Of a stretch of 16,765 nt of DNA, positions 1 to 6,130 are shown in pieces. The translations under genes and the position numbers were made by a program. The DNA comes from JBMOLK01 sp049325575 (lineage in GTDB: Bacteria > Bacillota > Clostridia > Acetivibrionales > Acetivibrionaceae): contig JBMOLK010000088.1 in the NCBI GenBank assembly GCA_049325575.1, positions 1 to 16,765 on the forward strand, written 5' to 3'. Under the pieces are notes generated by a model. The model ran no database searches. It was not told where the DNA came from and saw nothing but the letters and a program-made list of their open reading frames with translations. Positions within the stretch are counted from its first letter, which is position 1. Every line of letters begins with the position of its first letter.

Positions 1-142
1 GCCATTTTTTACAACCAATTTTGGCAGGCTTATTTGGGAGTCCCTTCTTTGCGTCTTTTAGGGCAAATACCTATGCTTTTTTAAAAACTTTTTCCAGTTG
101 GCTATTGACATTTAACCGCTGGACTTTCATATAACTATTATA
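1..142 (-). ncRNA. Candidate structured leader RNA running off the left edge
   Basis: Seen: no convincing gene in the first 180 bases. On the minus strand a TGATATAAT extended -10 (142 down to 137, TGA at 145-143) is followed by about 130 nt that can fold. One hairpin pairs 119-123 with 93-97 and can be extended inward by a few G-C pairs. A second pairs the GCATAGG..TATTTG strand (76-64) with CAAATA..CCTGC (36-24) and encloses a CCCT/AGGG stem (63-60 with 45-42). The nonamer GACGCAAAG (55-47) lies in that inner loop. The same nonamer occurs in class-I c-di-GMP aptamers, but the GGCAAACC partner and the rest of that aptamer are missing. Inference: a 5' leader of a minus-strand gene to the left of the window. 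An ATG at 5-3 has no ribosome binding site, so I do not call it as the start. Confidence 0.3.
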
Positions 143-145
143 TCA
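137..145 (-). promoter_or_regulatory. Extended -10 promoter, minus strand
   Basis: TGA immediately before TATAAT gives an extended -10. The -35 region (about TTAGTC with a 17-bp spacer) is poor, as is common when the extended -10 is present. It would drive the foldable leader towards the left edge. It lies downstream of the PilZ stop codon. Confidence 0.4.
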
Positions 146-179
146 TATTCCGGTGTAAGGACTAAATAGTAATATAGAC

Positions 180-854
180 TCATATGTCAAGGAAAGCTTT
201 TTCATCATTCTCAAGACTATCGAGAAGTTTTTTTAAAGAGTTTTTGTTTGAATCATCCATATGTGTTATAAGAAGACCGTATTCGAAGTATCCGGTGCTG
301 GATGTATCTCTTATTACCTTTGCAGTTAACTCAATGAACTCGTTTTTGTTAATATTAATAGAGAATTTTAGCCGAAGTTCAGATAGTTTTTCCAAATATT
401 CGTTGCTAACGACAGCCATACCGCTTGAACTGATATTTTTGACTACTCCATAGATGGGTTTATCAATATTTTCAGCATATATATTAGCCCTAAAGTTAAC
501 CAGATACCTCTTGTCCTTTCGAATATTCTGGTATTTGAATGCTCTTAGGATATTAATCTTTACATATCCCGGACTTGTTATATCAATATTTGAAATCTCA
601 CCATATATGGTATACTCGAATTCCGTTGAAAGAATCTGGCATCTTACCCTGTCACCTATTAATATGCTGTCTTTTAAGAAGGGCTCTGTAAGCTTTAAAT
701 ATATAGTATTATTATCAGCTTTTTGGATAACATTAAGCATACCCTCAAATACTCTTGGATGTTTGATATTGAGAACTGTTCCTTTTTTAAGAATTAACCT
801 TTTTTCATCATCGGTTAGGTTGTTTGGAATATTTGGTAAGCTTACCTGGTCCAT
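180..854 (-). CDS. YcgR-like PilZ-domain c-di-GMP receptor
   Basis: A 224-residue soluble protein. The C-terminal half is a PilZ domain with both c-di-GMP signatures: RxxxR at residues 112-116 (RKDKR) and [D/N]xSxxG at 140-145 (NISSSG). The N-terminal part (about 25-105) is a beta-rich region of the PilZN/YcgR-N kind, beginning at GTVLNI. In this architecture (YcgR, B. subtilis DgrA/YpfA) c-di-GMP binding lets the protein act on the flagellar motor or other partners; the partner here is unknown. The start is supported by GAGGTGA five bases before the ATG. No membrane segment or signal peptide is visible. It is transcribed away from the radical SAM gene and has no operon partner inside the window. 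No clear promoter is seen upstream. The family call is firm; the physiological target is not. Confidence 0.9.
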   Translation of the reverse strand: MDQVSLPNIPNNLTDDEKRLILKKGTVLNIKHPRVFEGMLNVIQKADNNTIYLKLTEPFLKDSILIGDRVRCQILSTEFEYTIYGEISNIDITSPGYVKINILRAFKYQNIRKDKRYLVNFRANIYAENIDKPIYGVVKNISSSGMAVVSNEYLEKLSELRLKFSININKNEFIELTAKVIRDTSSTGYFEYGLLITHMDDSNKNSLKKLLDSLENDEKAFLDI

Positions 855-953
855 TTTTTCACCTCGAATGAGTTAGTAGAAAATATACACATATATTAAA
901 TTCTATATTAATCTTAAAAAACCTTTTTATTTTTATTTTTTAGGCAATTGTTA

Positions 954-1059
954 CTGTAGAGATCGAACTGTAAAAGTAGATAAACAAGATGAGCCCGCCA
1001 TTTGTATCAAATTGGCGGAGGAAATTTATGTTTATCTTTACAGTTCGTTATCTCTATAG
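954..1059. repeat. Long imperfect inverted repeat (106 nt hairpin)
   Basis: The arms pair in three blocks. The base is 954-974 with 1037-1059 (CTGTAGAGAT..CGAACTGTAAA against its complement, with a 2-nt bulge and one mismatch). The middle is GATAAACA (979-986) with TGTTTATC (1029-1036). The top is CCGCCATTTG (995-1004) with CAAA(T)TGGCGG (1008-1018) around a 3-nt loop. An asymmetric internal loop separates top and middle. No T-run follows on either strand, so it is not a standard intrinsic terminator. It could be a structured RNA, a small MITE-like relic or a DNA-level palindrome. A short ORF with its ribosome binding site lies in the right half. Confidence 0.65.
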
Positions 1060-1084
1060 ATTCCTGTGGATAAGAAAGCCTTGA
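1028..1084 (+). CDS. Possible 18-codon small ORF inside the hairpin
   Basis: ATG at 1028 follows GGAGG (1017-1021) at 6-nt spacing, an excellent ribosome binding site. The reading frame runs 18 codons (MFIFTVRYLYRFLWIRKP) to TGA. The peptide is hydrophobic and basic, suggestive of a membrane-associated or leader peptide. The first two bases of the GGAGG are paired in the top stem of the inverted repeat, so translation could depend on RNA folding. Its end overlaps the -35 box of the promoter for the next gene. I see no promoter for it and no known family, so it may be coincidental. Confidence 0.3.
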   Translation: MFIFTVRYLYRFLWIRKP

Positions 1085-1108
1085 AAAAAAGACTGGATTT
1101 GTTATAAT
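1081..1108 (+). promoter_or_regulatory. Sigma-A promoter of the radical SAM gene
   Basis: TTGAAA (1081-1086), 16-bp spacer, perfect TATAAT (1103-1108). The predicted start is near 1115, giving a leader of about 35 nt before the ATG at 1149. Confidence 0.7.
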
Positions 1109-1148
1109 AACTTAAAAGTTTAGTCAAACAACTGTTAGAGGAGATTTA

Positions 1149-2918
1149 ATGAAAACTTTAATAATAGCACTAAATTCCAAGTATGTACATGCATCCCTTT
1201 CACCATGGTATTTAAAGGCAAGCTGCGGCGGTGAGTGCGGCGAGATAAAGGTAATGGAGTTTACTATAAATGATAATCCCGATACGGTACTTTCCCGTAT
1301 ATATCTTGAAAGTTGTAATGTTGCAGCTTTTTCATGCTACATTTGGAATATTGAGACTGTTCTTAAAATAGCTGAAAACCTGAAGAAAATATCACCTGGC
1401 ATAAGAATCGTATTAGGAGGTCCCGAGGTTTCCTTTGATGCAGAGGGTGTTTTAACCTCAAACCCCTCTATAGACTTTATTTTAAACGGTGAGGGAGAAG
1501 TATCGTTTAAGCTGTTGTTAAAGTCATTTGATGATGGCTCTATAAGCCTTGATAGTATTGAAGGCTTGAGTTATAGAGATGATGGAAGAATTGCTGCTTC
1601 AAGCAAGTTTGCTTTGGTCCGTGAGCTTGACTCTATACCTACACCTTATACCAGGGCTATGCTTGAGTCTTTAAAAGATAGGATAGTATATTTTGAATCT
1701 TCAAGAGGATGCCCTTTTTCATGCTCATACTGTATATCTTCTACGTTCCACGGTATACGCTATTTCTCAATGGACAGGGTTAAAGCTGACCTTAAAGTAT
1801 TGTTGTCAGAAGGTGTAAAACTCGTAAAGTTTGTAGATAGGACATTTAACTGTAACAGAGAAAGGGCCAAGGAAATTTTTACTTTTATTATTGAAAATGC
1901 AAAAGAGACGAAATTTCATTTTGAAGCTGCTGCAGACCTCTTTGATGATGAGATGATATCTATTCTGTCAAAGGCCCCGGCCGGGCTTATACAGTTTGAA
2001 ATGGGTATACAATCCACAAACGAAAGGACTTTGGAAGCAATAAACAGAAAGGCAGGAATGGATAGGGTTTACCATTATGTTAAGAGAATAAAAGCCCTTG
2101 GCAATATACATATTCACCTGGATTTGATAGCAGGACTTCCCTGGGAGGACTATAGTTCATTTGAAAATTCCTTTAATGAAGTTTACCGTCTGGCCCCTCA
2201 CCAGCTTCAATTGGGATTTCTTAAAATGCTTAAAGGTTCGGGTATTAGAGAAGAATATGACAAATATGATTACAAGTTTAGGGAGTATCCTCCATATGAA
2301 GTGCTATCCAACAGGTTTTTGAACTTTGGTGAGATTATTGAGCTTAAGAAGATTGAAGAACTGGTTGACCGTTACTACAACTCAGGAAGGTTTTCAAAAT
2401 CCTTAAAATATATTGTTGTTAACTTCTTTAGTTCACCCTTTGAGTTCTATAAGGATTTTTCACGATTTTACGAAAATATGGGCTACTTTGAGCGTTCTAT
2501 CTCAAGCAGAGGTCTATACTCCATACTTTTTGAATTTGCTTCAAATCCCAAATTCAAAATTAATTTAAGAATACTCAATGAACTGTTAAAGTATGATTTT
2601 CTGGCATCTGACAATACAAACAATCTTCCTGAAGGTTTGGAACGCATATCTATTCCGGGCTTTAAGGAAACATGTTTTGAATTTTTAAAGCGTAAAGAGA
2701 ATATACAGATCTTTCTTCCCGAGTTTTTGGAGATGCCTCCAAAGAAAATATATAATAAAGTGCATTTTGAATTTTTCTTATTCAATGTAACCGGTAAAAT
2801 TGAGCCTCCTGTGGAAGAACAAACGGTGGTTTTATTTGATTATAATGAGAGAGACAAAGTAACCGGAAACTATAGAGGGCAAAGAATCTATCTTTGGCAA
2901 TCAGCGATAGGTATATGA
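1149..2918 (+). CDS. B12-binding-type radical SAM protein (DUF4080 family)
   Basis: A 589-residue radical SAM enzyme. Residues 1-160 form a Rossmann-like cobalamin-binding-type domain (MKTLIIALNSKYVHASLSPW; VLGGPEVSFD at 88-97; NGEGE at 113-117), but no DxHxxG cobalamin ligand motif is seen. The radical SAM core begins at about 178 with CxxxCxxC (C188, C192, C195 in GCPFSCSYC), the site of the [4Fe-4S] cluster that cleaves S-adenosylmethionine. Later core elements include GIQSTN (286-291) and DLIAGLPWED (325-334). The C-terminal 200 residues match the general layout of the DUF4080 region in clostridial homologues, whose substrate is unknown. AGAGGAG five bases upstream supports the ATG. It is monocistronic, with its own promoter, and converges on the minus-strand gene only 21 bp away. 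Activity on a specific substrate cannot be read from sequence. Confidence 0.9.
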   Translation: MKTLIIALNSKYVHASLSPWYLKASCGGECGEIKVMEFTINDNPDTVLSRIYLESCNVAAFSCYIWNIETVLKIAENLKKISPGIRIVLGGPEVSFDAEGVLTSNPSIDFILNGEGEVSFKLLLKSFDDGSISLDSIEGLSYRDDGRIAASSKFALVRELDSIPTPYTRAMLESLKDRIVYFESSRGCPFSCSYCISSTFHGIRYFSMDRVKADLKVLLSEGVKLVKFVDRTFNCNRERAKEIFTFIIENAKETKFHFEAAADLFDDEMISILSKAPAGLIQFEMGIQSTNERTLEAINRKAGMDRVYHYVKRIKALGNIHIHLDLIAGLPWEDYSSFENSFNEVYRLAPHQLQLGFLKMLKGSGIREEYDKYDYKFREYPPYEVLSNRFLNFGEIIELKKIEELVDRYYNSGRFSKSLKYIVVNFFSSPFEFYKDFSRFYENMGYFERSISSRGLYSILFEFASNPKFKINLRILNELLKYDFLASDNTNNLPEGLERISIPGFKETCFEFLKRKENIQIFLPEFLEMPPKKIYNKVHFEFFLFNVTGKIEPPVEEQTVVLFDYNERDKVTGNYRGQRIYLWQSAIGI

Positions 2919-2939
2919 CAACAACTACCTGGATACTCC

Positions 2940-3362
2940 TTATACAGTTATGGAAACAGAGATCCTGGTACCATTTGGACTGTTTTGAGATATCTCCATG
3001 TTATCCGAGAGTTTTTTAATTATGAGCAGGCCCCAACCTCTGCCTTTTATGGTATTAAGATCCAGATTGCGATTTTCAAGGCTAAGAGAGGAAATATCAA
3101 GGCCTGACCCTTCATCTGCCATTTCAAGCAGAATGGAGCTATCCTTTCTTTCCATATAAAACGATACCTTTCCAGCATTTTTATTGTATCCGTGTTCCAG
3201 CGAATTTGTAAGCAATTCATGAGTGGCACTTTTAAGCTTGAAAATAATTTTTTCGTCTGAAGTCATGTTGTTTATTGCTTCTTCACATAGAACCAGAAAC
3301 TTTTCTATGCTGTCTTTCTCGAAGGGAATAAAGGCGTCAAGTCTATAACTTAGTATTTGCAT
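2940..3362 (-). CDS. RsbW/SpoIIAB-like ATP-binding serine kinase (anti-sigma type)
   Basis: A 140-residue single-domain HATPase_c protein of the GHKL fold. Seen: N-box HELLTNSLEHGY (48-59, with E49 and N53 as the expected Mg-ATP residues), G1 box DEGSG (83-87), G2 GRGWGL (107-112) and a terminal NGT (130-132). There is no histidine-phosphoacceptor domain, so it resembles RsbW/SpoIIAB serine kinases. These bind a sigma factor or another target and phosphorylate a STAS antagonist. An upstream in-frame ATG (3383) exists, but GGAGG overlaps its third to fifth codons and lies nine bases before the ATG at 3362, so I choose the latter. No sigma factor or STAS partner is next to it. Transcription is from a TGATATAAT promoter (3418-3410). 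The fold is certain; the target is unknown. Confidence 0.85.
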   Translation of the reverse strand: MQILSYRLDAFIPFEKDSIEKFLVLCEEAINNMTSDEKIIFKLKSATHELLTNSLEHGYNKNAGKVSFYMERKDSSILLEMADEGSGLDISSLSLENRNLDLNTIKGRGWGLLIIKKLSDNMEISQNSPNGTRISVSITV

Positions 3363-3409
3363 AAATAATTCCTCCGCAAGCAAAAAAGATTACTTACTTT
3401 TTAAATATG

Positions 3410-3418
3410 ATTATATCA
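3410..3418 (-). promoter_or_regulatory. Extended -10 promoter of the RsbW-like gene
   Basis: TGATATAAT on the minus strand, about 48 bp before the ATG. The best -35 with a 17-bp spacer (TTTATT) is weak; the extended -10 probably compensates. Confidence 0.5.
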
Positions 3419-3472
3419 TAAAAATTTTTATAAATAAAAGTTATAATGAAATTTGGTGTATTTTTCATACGT

Positions 3473-3536
3473 GCATCTTATAAATATATATTTTTCTATT
3501 TAATGTAAGATGCCTATTTTAATTTGCATCTACATT
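3473..3536. promoter_or_regulatory. Triple inverted motif upstream of polX
   Basis: GCATCTTA (3473-3480), AATGTAAGATGC (3502-3513) and GCATCTACATT (3526-3536) are three related arms in alternating orientation. The central arm can pair with the first (8 bp, perfect) or the third (11 of 12, one gap), not both. It lies between the divergent RsbW-like and polX genes. Two readings are possible: a set of protein-binding half-sites, or alternative hairpins in a leader transcript. No T-run follows either hairpin. I could not place a convincing polX promoter in this region. Confidence 0.45.
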
Positions 3537-3589
3537 GGATAATATATTCATATTATGGGGTATAACTGGCGCCTATTCAAGGAGGTAAC

Positions 3590-5293
3590 ATGAATAAACA
3601 TGAAATAAGCAGAATATTGAATGATATAGGGATCTTACTGGAAATAACGGGGGAGAATTTTTTTAAGTCAAAAGCTTATTATGATGCTGCAAGAAGGATA
3701 GAACTTCTGGACGAAGACCTGGAGGTACTGGTTAGTGAAAACAGGCTAAAGGATATAAAAGGTTTTGGAGAGGCTTTGACAAAAAAAATAACCGAGCTTG
3801 TTACTACCGGAAGTCTTAAATATTATGAGGAATTAAGAGAAAGCGTGCCCTCCGGGCTGATTGAAATGCTTAGAATTCCAGGCTTTGGGCCTAAGAAAGT
3901 CAGAGCAGTATATGAAAACCTTGGGATAACATCCATAGGGGAACTAAAATATGCGTGCATGGAAAACAGGCTGCTTAAGCTTCCTGGCTTTGGAGAAAAA
4001 ACACAGAAAAAGGTGCTGGAGGGTATAGAAAACATAAATAAATATGCAAATCAATATCATTATCCTCACGCAAAAATGCTGGCTGAAGAAATTATCAAGT
4101 CACTAAAATCCGCTGGAAATGTAATGAGAATAAGTGAGGGGGGGAGCCTTAGAAGAAGAAAGGAAACTGTTAAGGATATCGATATTCTGGCAAGCAGCAA
4201 TAAAAGCTCTGTCGTTATGGATGCATTTATAAACCACCCCCTTGTTTCCAAGGTTGTATCAAAGGGTGAGACAAAATCAGCGGTAGTTCTTAATGACGGA
4301 ATAAATGTGGATCTTAGAGTGGTAACTGATGAGGAGTTTCCTTATGCCCTGCACCACTTTACCGGAAGTAAGGAGCATAATACGGCTTTGAGGCATCTTG
4401 CAAAAAAACAGGGCATAAAAATCAATGAATATGGACTCTTTATGGGTGAAGACCTGATCAAATGCAGCAATGAAGAGGATATATTCAGAGTTTTTGGAAT
4501 GAACTACATTGAGCCGGAGCTTAGAGAGAATAATGGAGAGCTTGAGGCAGCTGTTGACGGGACCCTGCCTGACTTGATCAAGCTATCGGATATAAAGGGT
4601 ATTTTTCATGTTCACTCTTTATACAGTGACGGAACCAATTCCATTGAGGAGCTTGTAGAGTATTGTATAAGTAAAGGCTTTAGCTATCTTGGAATAACCG
4701 ACCATAGCAAATCTGCCTATTATGCCGGAGGCCTTAAGGAAGACGATATAAAAAGACAGCACGAGGAGATTGACAGGTTAAATGAGAAGTACAGCAGCTT
4801 TCTCATATTAAAAGGTATTGAACTGGACATTCTGCCTGACGGCAGCATAGATTATGACGATGAAATTTTGTCTCTGTTTGATTTTACAGTAGCATCAGTA
4901 CACTCTTCCTTTGGAATGGATGAAGATAAAATGACAGGGAGGGTTCTAAAAGCCATAAGGAACAAGCATGTCAGCATTCTGGGACATCCCACAGGAAGGC
5001 TGTTACTATCCCGTGAACCCTTTAAGATTGATATTGATGAAATAGTTAAGGCTGCGTCAACAGAGAATGTTATTCTTGAGATAAATGCAAATCCGCATAG
5101 ATTGGACCTTGATTGGAGATATATCAAAAAGGCCAGGGAACAAGGGTGTAAGTTTGTTATTTGCCCTGATGCCCACAGGCTTGATGGAATTGACGATATG
5201 GAATACGGCATAAATATGGCAAGGAAGGGATGGCTTACAAAAGGCGATGTGATAAATACTTTTAACGTAGATGAGATAAGGTGGAGGAGTTAA
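3590..5293 (+). CDS. polX: DNA polymerase/3'-5' exonuclease PolX
   Basis: At 567 residues it is about the length of B. subtilis PolX (570). The N-terminal 8-kDa-like and helix-hairpin-helix regions show three HhH loops: IKGFGE (56-61), IPGFGP (96-101) and LPGFGE (131-136). The polymerase palm carries GSLRRR (185-190), K-D-I-D (D196 and D198) and VDLRV (D241), the three metal-binding aspartates expected for family X. The C-terminal PHP domain has FHVHSLYSDG (H340, H342), ITDHS (D371, H372), GIELD (E411), SVHSS (H438), GHPTG (H466) and PDAHR (D527, H529), so the metal-dependent exonuclease and AP-site functions look intact. Known role of the family: gap filling and abasic-site processing in base excision repair. 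AGGAGG four bases before the ATG supports the start. It is monocistronic and followed by a terminator-like hairpin. Confidence 0.95.
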   Translation: MNKHEISRILNDIGILLEITGENFFKSKAYYDAARRIELLDEDLEVLVSENRLKDIKGFGEALTKKITELVTTGSLKYYEELRESVPSGLIEMLRIPGFGPKKVRAVYENLGITSIGELKYACMENRLLKLPGFGEKTQKKVLEGIENINKYANQYHYPHAKMLAEEIIKSLKSAGNVMRISEGGSLRRRKETVKDIDILASSNKSSVVMDAFINHPLVSKVVSKGETKSAVVLNDGINVDLRVVTDEEFPYALHHFTGSKEHNTALRHLAKKQGIKINEYGLFMGEDLIKCSNEEDIFRVFGMNYIEPELRENNGELEAAVDGTLPDLIKLSDIKGIFHVHSLYSDGTNSIEELVEYCISKGFSYLGITDHSKSAYYAGGLKEDDIKRQHEEIDRLNEKYSSFLILKGIELDILPDGSIDYDDEILSLFDFTVASVHSSFGMDEDKMTGRVLKAIRNKHVSILGHPTGRLLLSREPFKIDIDEIVKAASTENVILEINANPHRLDLDWRYIKKAREQGCKFVICPDAHRLDGIDDMEYGINMARKGWLTKGDVINTFNVDEIRWRS

Positions 5294-5322
5294 TAACGCT
5301 TTTTGTTATTAATTTTATTTTA
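5290..5322 (+). terminator. Terminator-like hairpin after polX
   Basis: TTAATAAC (5290-5297) pairs with GTTATTAA (5305-5312) around a 7-nt loop, followed by TTTTATTTTA. The stem overlaps the polX TAA stop. It is AT-rich, so possibly a weak terminator. Confidence 0.5.
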
Positions 5323-5347
5323 AGCCATAAAATACTAGAGTTATTAT

Positions 5348-5388
5348 TTGTTTTTACTTATAAAATCTGATATATTTATGTGTATAAT
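5348..5388 (+). promoter_or_regulatory. Possible promoter of the 173-aa gene
   Basis: TTGTTT (5348-5353), 17-bp spacer, TATATT (5371-5376). A perfect TATAAT also lies at 5383-5388 but without a good -35. Either would start transcription shortly before the GTG at 5424. Confidence 0.4.
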
Positions 5389-5423
5389 TTAGTCTTATTA
5401 TAGGATGCAAAGGGTGAAGTCAA

Positions 5424-5945
5424 GTGCTTGGTAACAGTGATAAAGAGCTGTTTGAATCAATGATAGATTATCTGGGGAAATATTTAAAGGCTGCTGGACG
5501 GATATCCAAAGAGGGATTTGATCAGTTGTCGCAGTATAACGGACTTTTATGGAGTGAGATAACAGAGCAGAAGCAAATCCTTGAGAGACTTTTAAACAAC
5601 AGGGATGAAGGTAATAAACCAGAACAGAGTTTTTCGGAACAGAGGAAGGAAAATGGTCCGATCAAGCTTTATGACAAAATGGTGGAGTTTTTAATGAAGC
5701 AGCAGCATGTGGAGCTGCACTGGGTGAAGATATACTCTGTAAAGTGTCCGCAGCGTGATTACAAAGATTTTCAGATAAAATATTATGAGCATAAGGACCC
5801 TGATGATCAGGAAAGAAACTATATTTTATTTGGTGATACCGATAAAAACTTCTCAATACGTAAAGTGAAAAATGAGATAGTTGGAGACACTTCCGAGTGC
5901 TTTGATTTTATACTGAATCTTCGCGACAAACTGGAAATATACTAG
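5424..5945 (+). CDS. Unrecognised 173-aa soluble protein
   Basis: I do not recognise this family. GTG start, supported by AAGGGTG about 7 bases upstream. Residues 1-65 look helical and charged, with possible coiled-coil character (SEITEQKQILERLLNN). Residues 66-85 are a polar linker. Residues 86-173 look like a small mixed alpha/beta domain, with alternating hydrophobic positions in ELHWVKIYSVKC, FQIKYYEH and NYILFGD. There is no signal peptide, membrane segment, metal-binding cluster or enzyme motif. It stands alone between a polX terminator and a palindromic element, and the TAG stop is contained in that element's left arm (CTAGTGC), so the C-terminus may have been set by the insertion. Codon use and composition match the neighbours, so it is probably a real gene. 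Confidence 0.7.
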   Translation: MLGNSDKELFESMIDYLGKYLKAAGRISKEGFDQLSQYNGLLWSEITEQKQILERLLNNRDEGNKPEQSFSEQRKENGPIKLYDKMVEFLMKQQHVELHWVKIYSVKCPQRDYKDFQIKYYEHKDPDDQERNYILFGDTDKNFSIRKVKNEIVGDTSECFDFILNLRDKLEIY

Positions 5946-6050
5946 TGCTTTTTAACATTACAAGTTTCTAGTCTTTCATAATGTTAAAAATGCACTTCCT
6001 ATGTTTGTGCCTCGCATACTTTAGGAAAGAATTACGTTACGAGGCACTAG
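5942..6050. mobile_element. 109-bp MITE-like palindromic element
   Basis: It begins CTAGTGC (5942-5948) and ends GCACTAG (6044-6050), perfect 7-bp terminal inverted repeats. Inside are two hairpins. The first pairs AGTGC-TTT-TTAACATTA (5944-5960) with TAATGTTAA-AAA-TGCACT (5979-5996), 17 bp with one bulge. The second pairs GTGCCTCG (6007-6014) with CGAGGCAC (6040-6047). The first stem has no following T-run, so it is not an ordinary terminator. No coding capacity. Small size, terminal repeats and internal palindromes suggest a non-autonomous element, possibly with a CTAG target. The palindromic ends mean a target duplication cannot be separated from the repeat. There is no second copy in this window. 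Confidence 0.5.
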
Positions 6051-6088
6051 GATTATTTGAGCTTAAGAGACAGGTAGGAATTAAATTT

Positions 6089-6130
6089 ATGGATATGGTG
6101 GTATATGGAGTATTTAAGCGGAGTTGTTGA
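6089..6130 (+). CDS. Possible 13-codon upstream ORF overlapping the recD2 start
   Basis: ATG at 6089 lies 9 nt after AGGA (6076-6079, in AGGTAGGAA). The frame runs 13 codons to TGA at 6128-6130 and contains the recD2 ATG (6105) in another frame. Its ribosome binding site is better than that of recD2 (GGTGG three bases before the ATG). It could attenuate or couple recD2 translation, or be chance. Confidence 0.25.
   Translation: MDMVVYGVFKRSC

Noticed and set aside
1..76. Class-I c-di-GMP riboswitch on the minus strand
   Set aside because: Only the GACGCAAAG nonamer matches. The GGCAAACC segment, the GAAA-capped stem and the 3' receptor helix expected for that class are absent.
1..90. Open plus-strand frame from the left edge to a TAA at 88-90 (29 codons)
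   Set aside because: It is read antisense to a foldable, promoter-led minus-strand leader; there is no independent support for coding, and the peptide shows no recognisable domain.
184..876. Plus-strand ORFs of 89 and 140 codons
   Set aside because: They lie antisense to the PilZ gene, which has both signature motifs and a good ribosome binding site; the hydrophobic translations are typical shadows of an AT-rich gene.
2919..2939. Terminator between the convergent radical SAM and RsbW-like genes
   Set aside because: Only 21 bp separate the genes and no stem with a T-run is visible on either strand.
5944..5996. Intrinsic terminator for the 173-aa gene
   Set aside because: The stem is long but the loop is 18 nt and no T-run follows; the wider terminal-repeat structure explains it better as part of a palindromic element, although it could still slow transcription.
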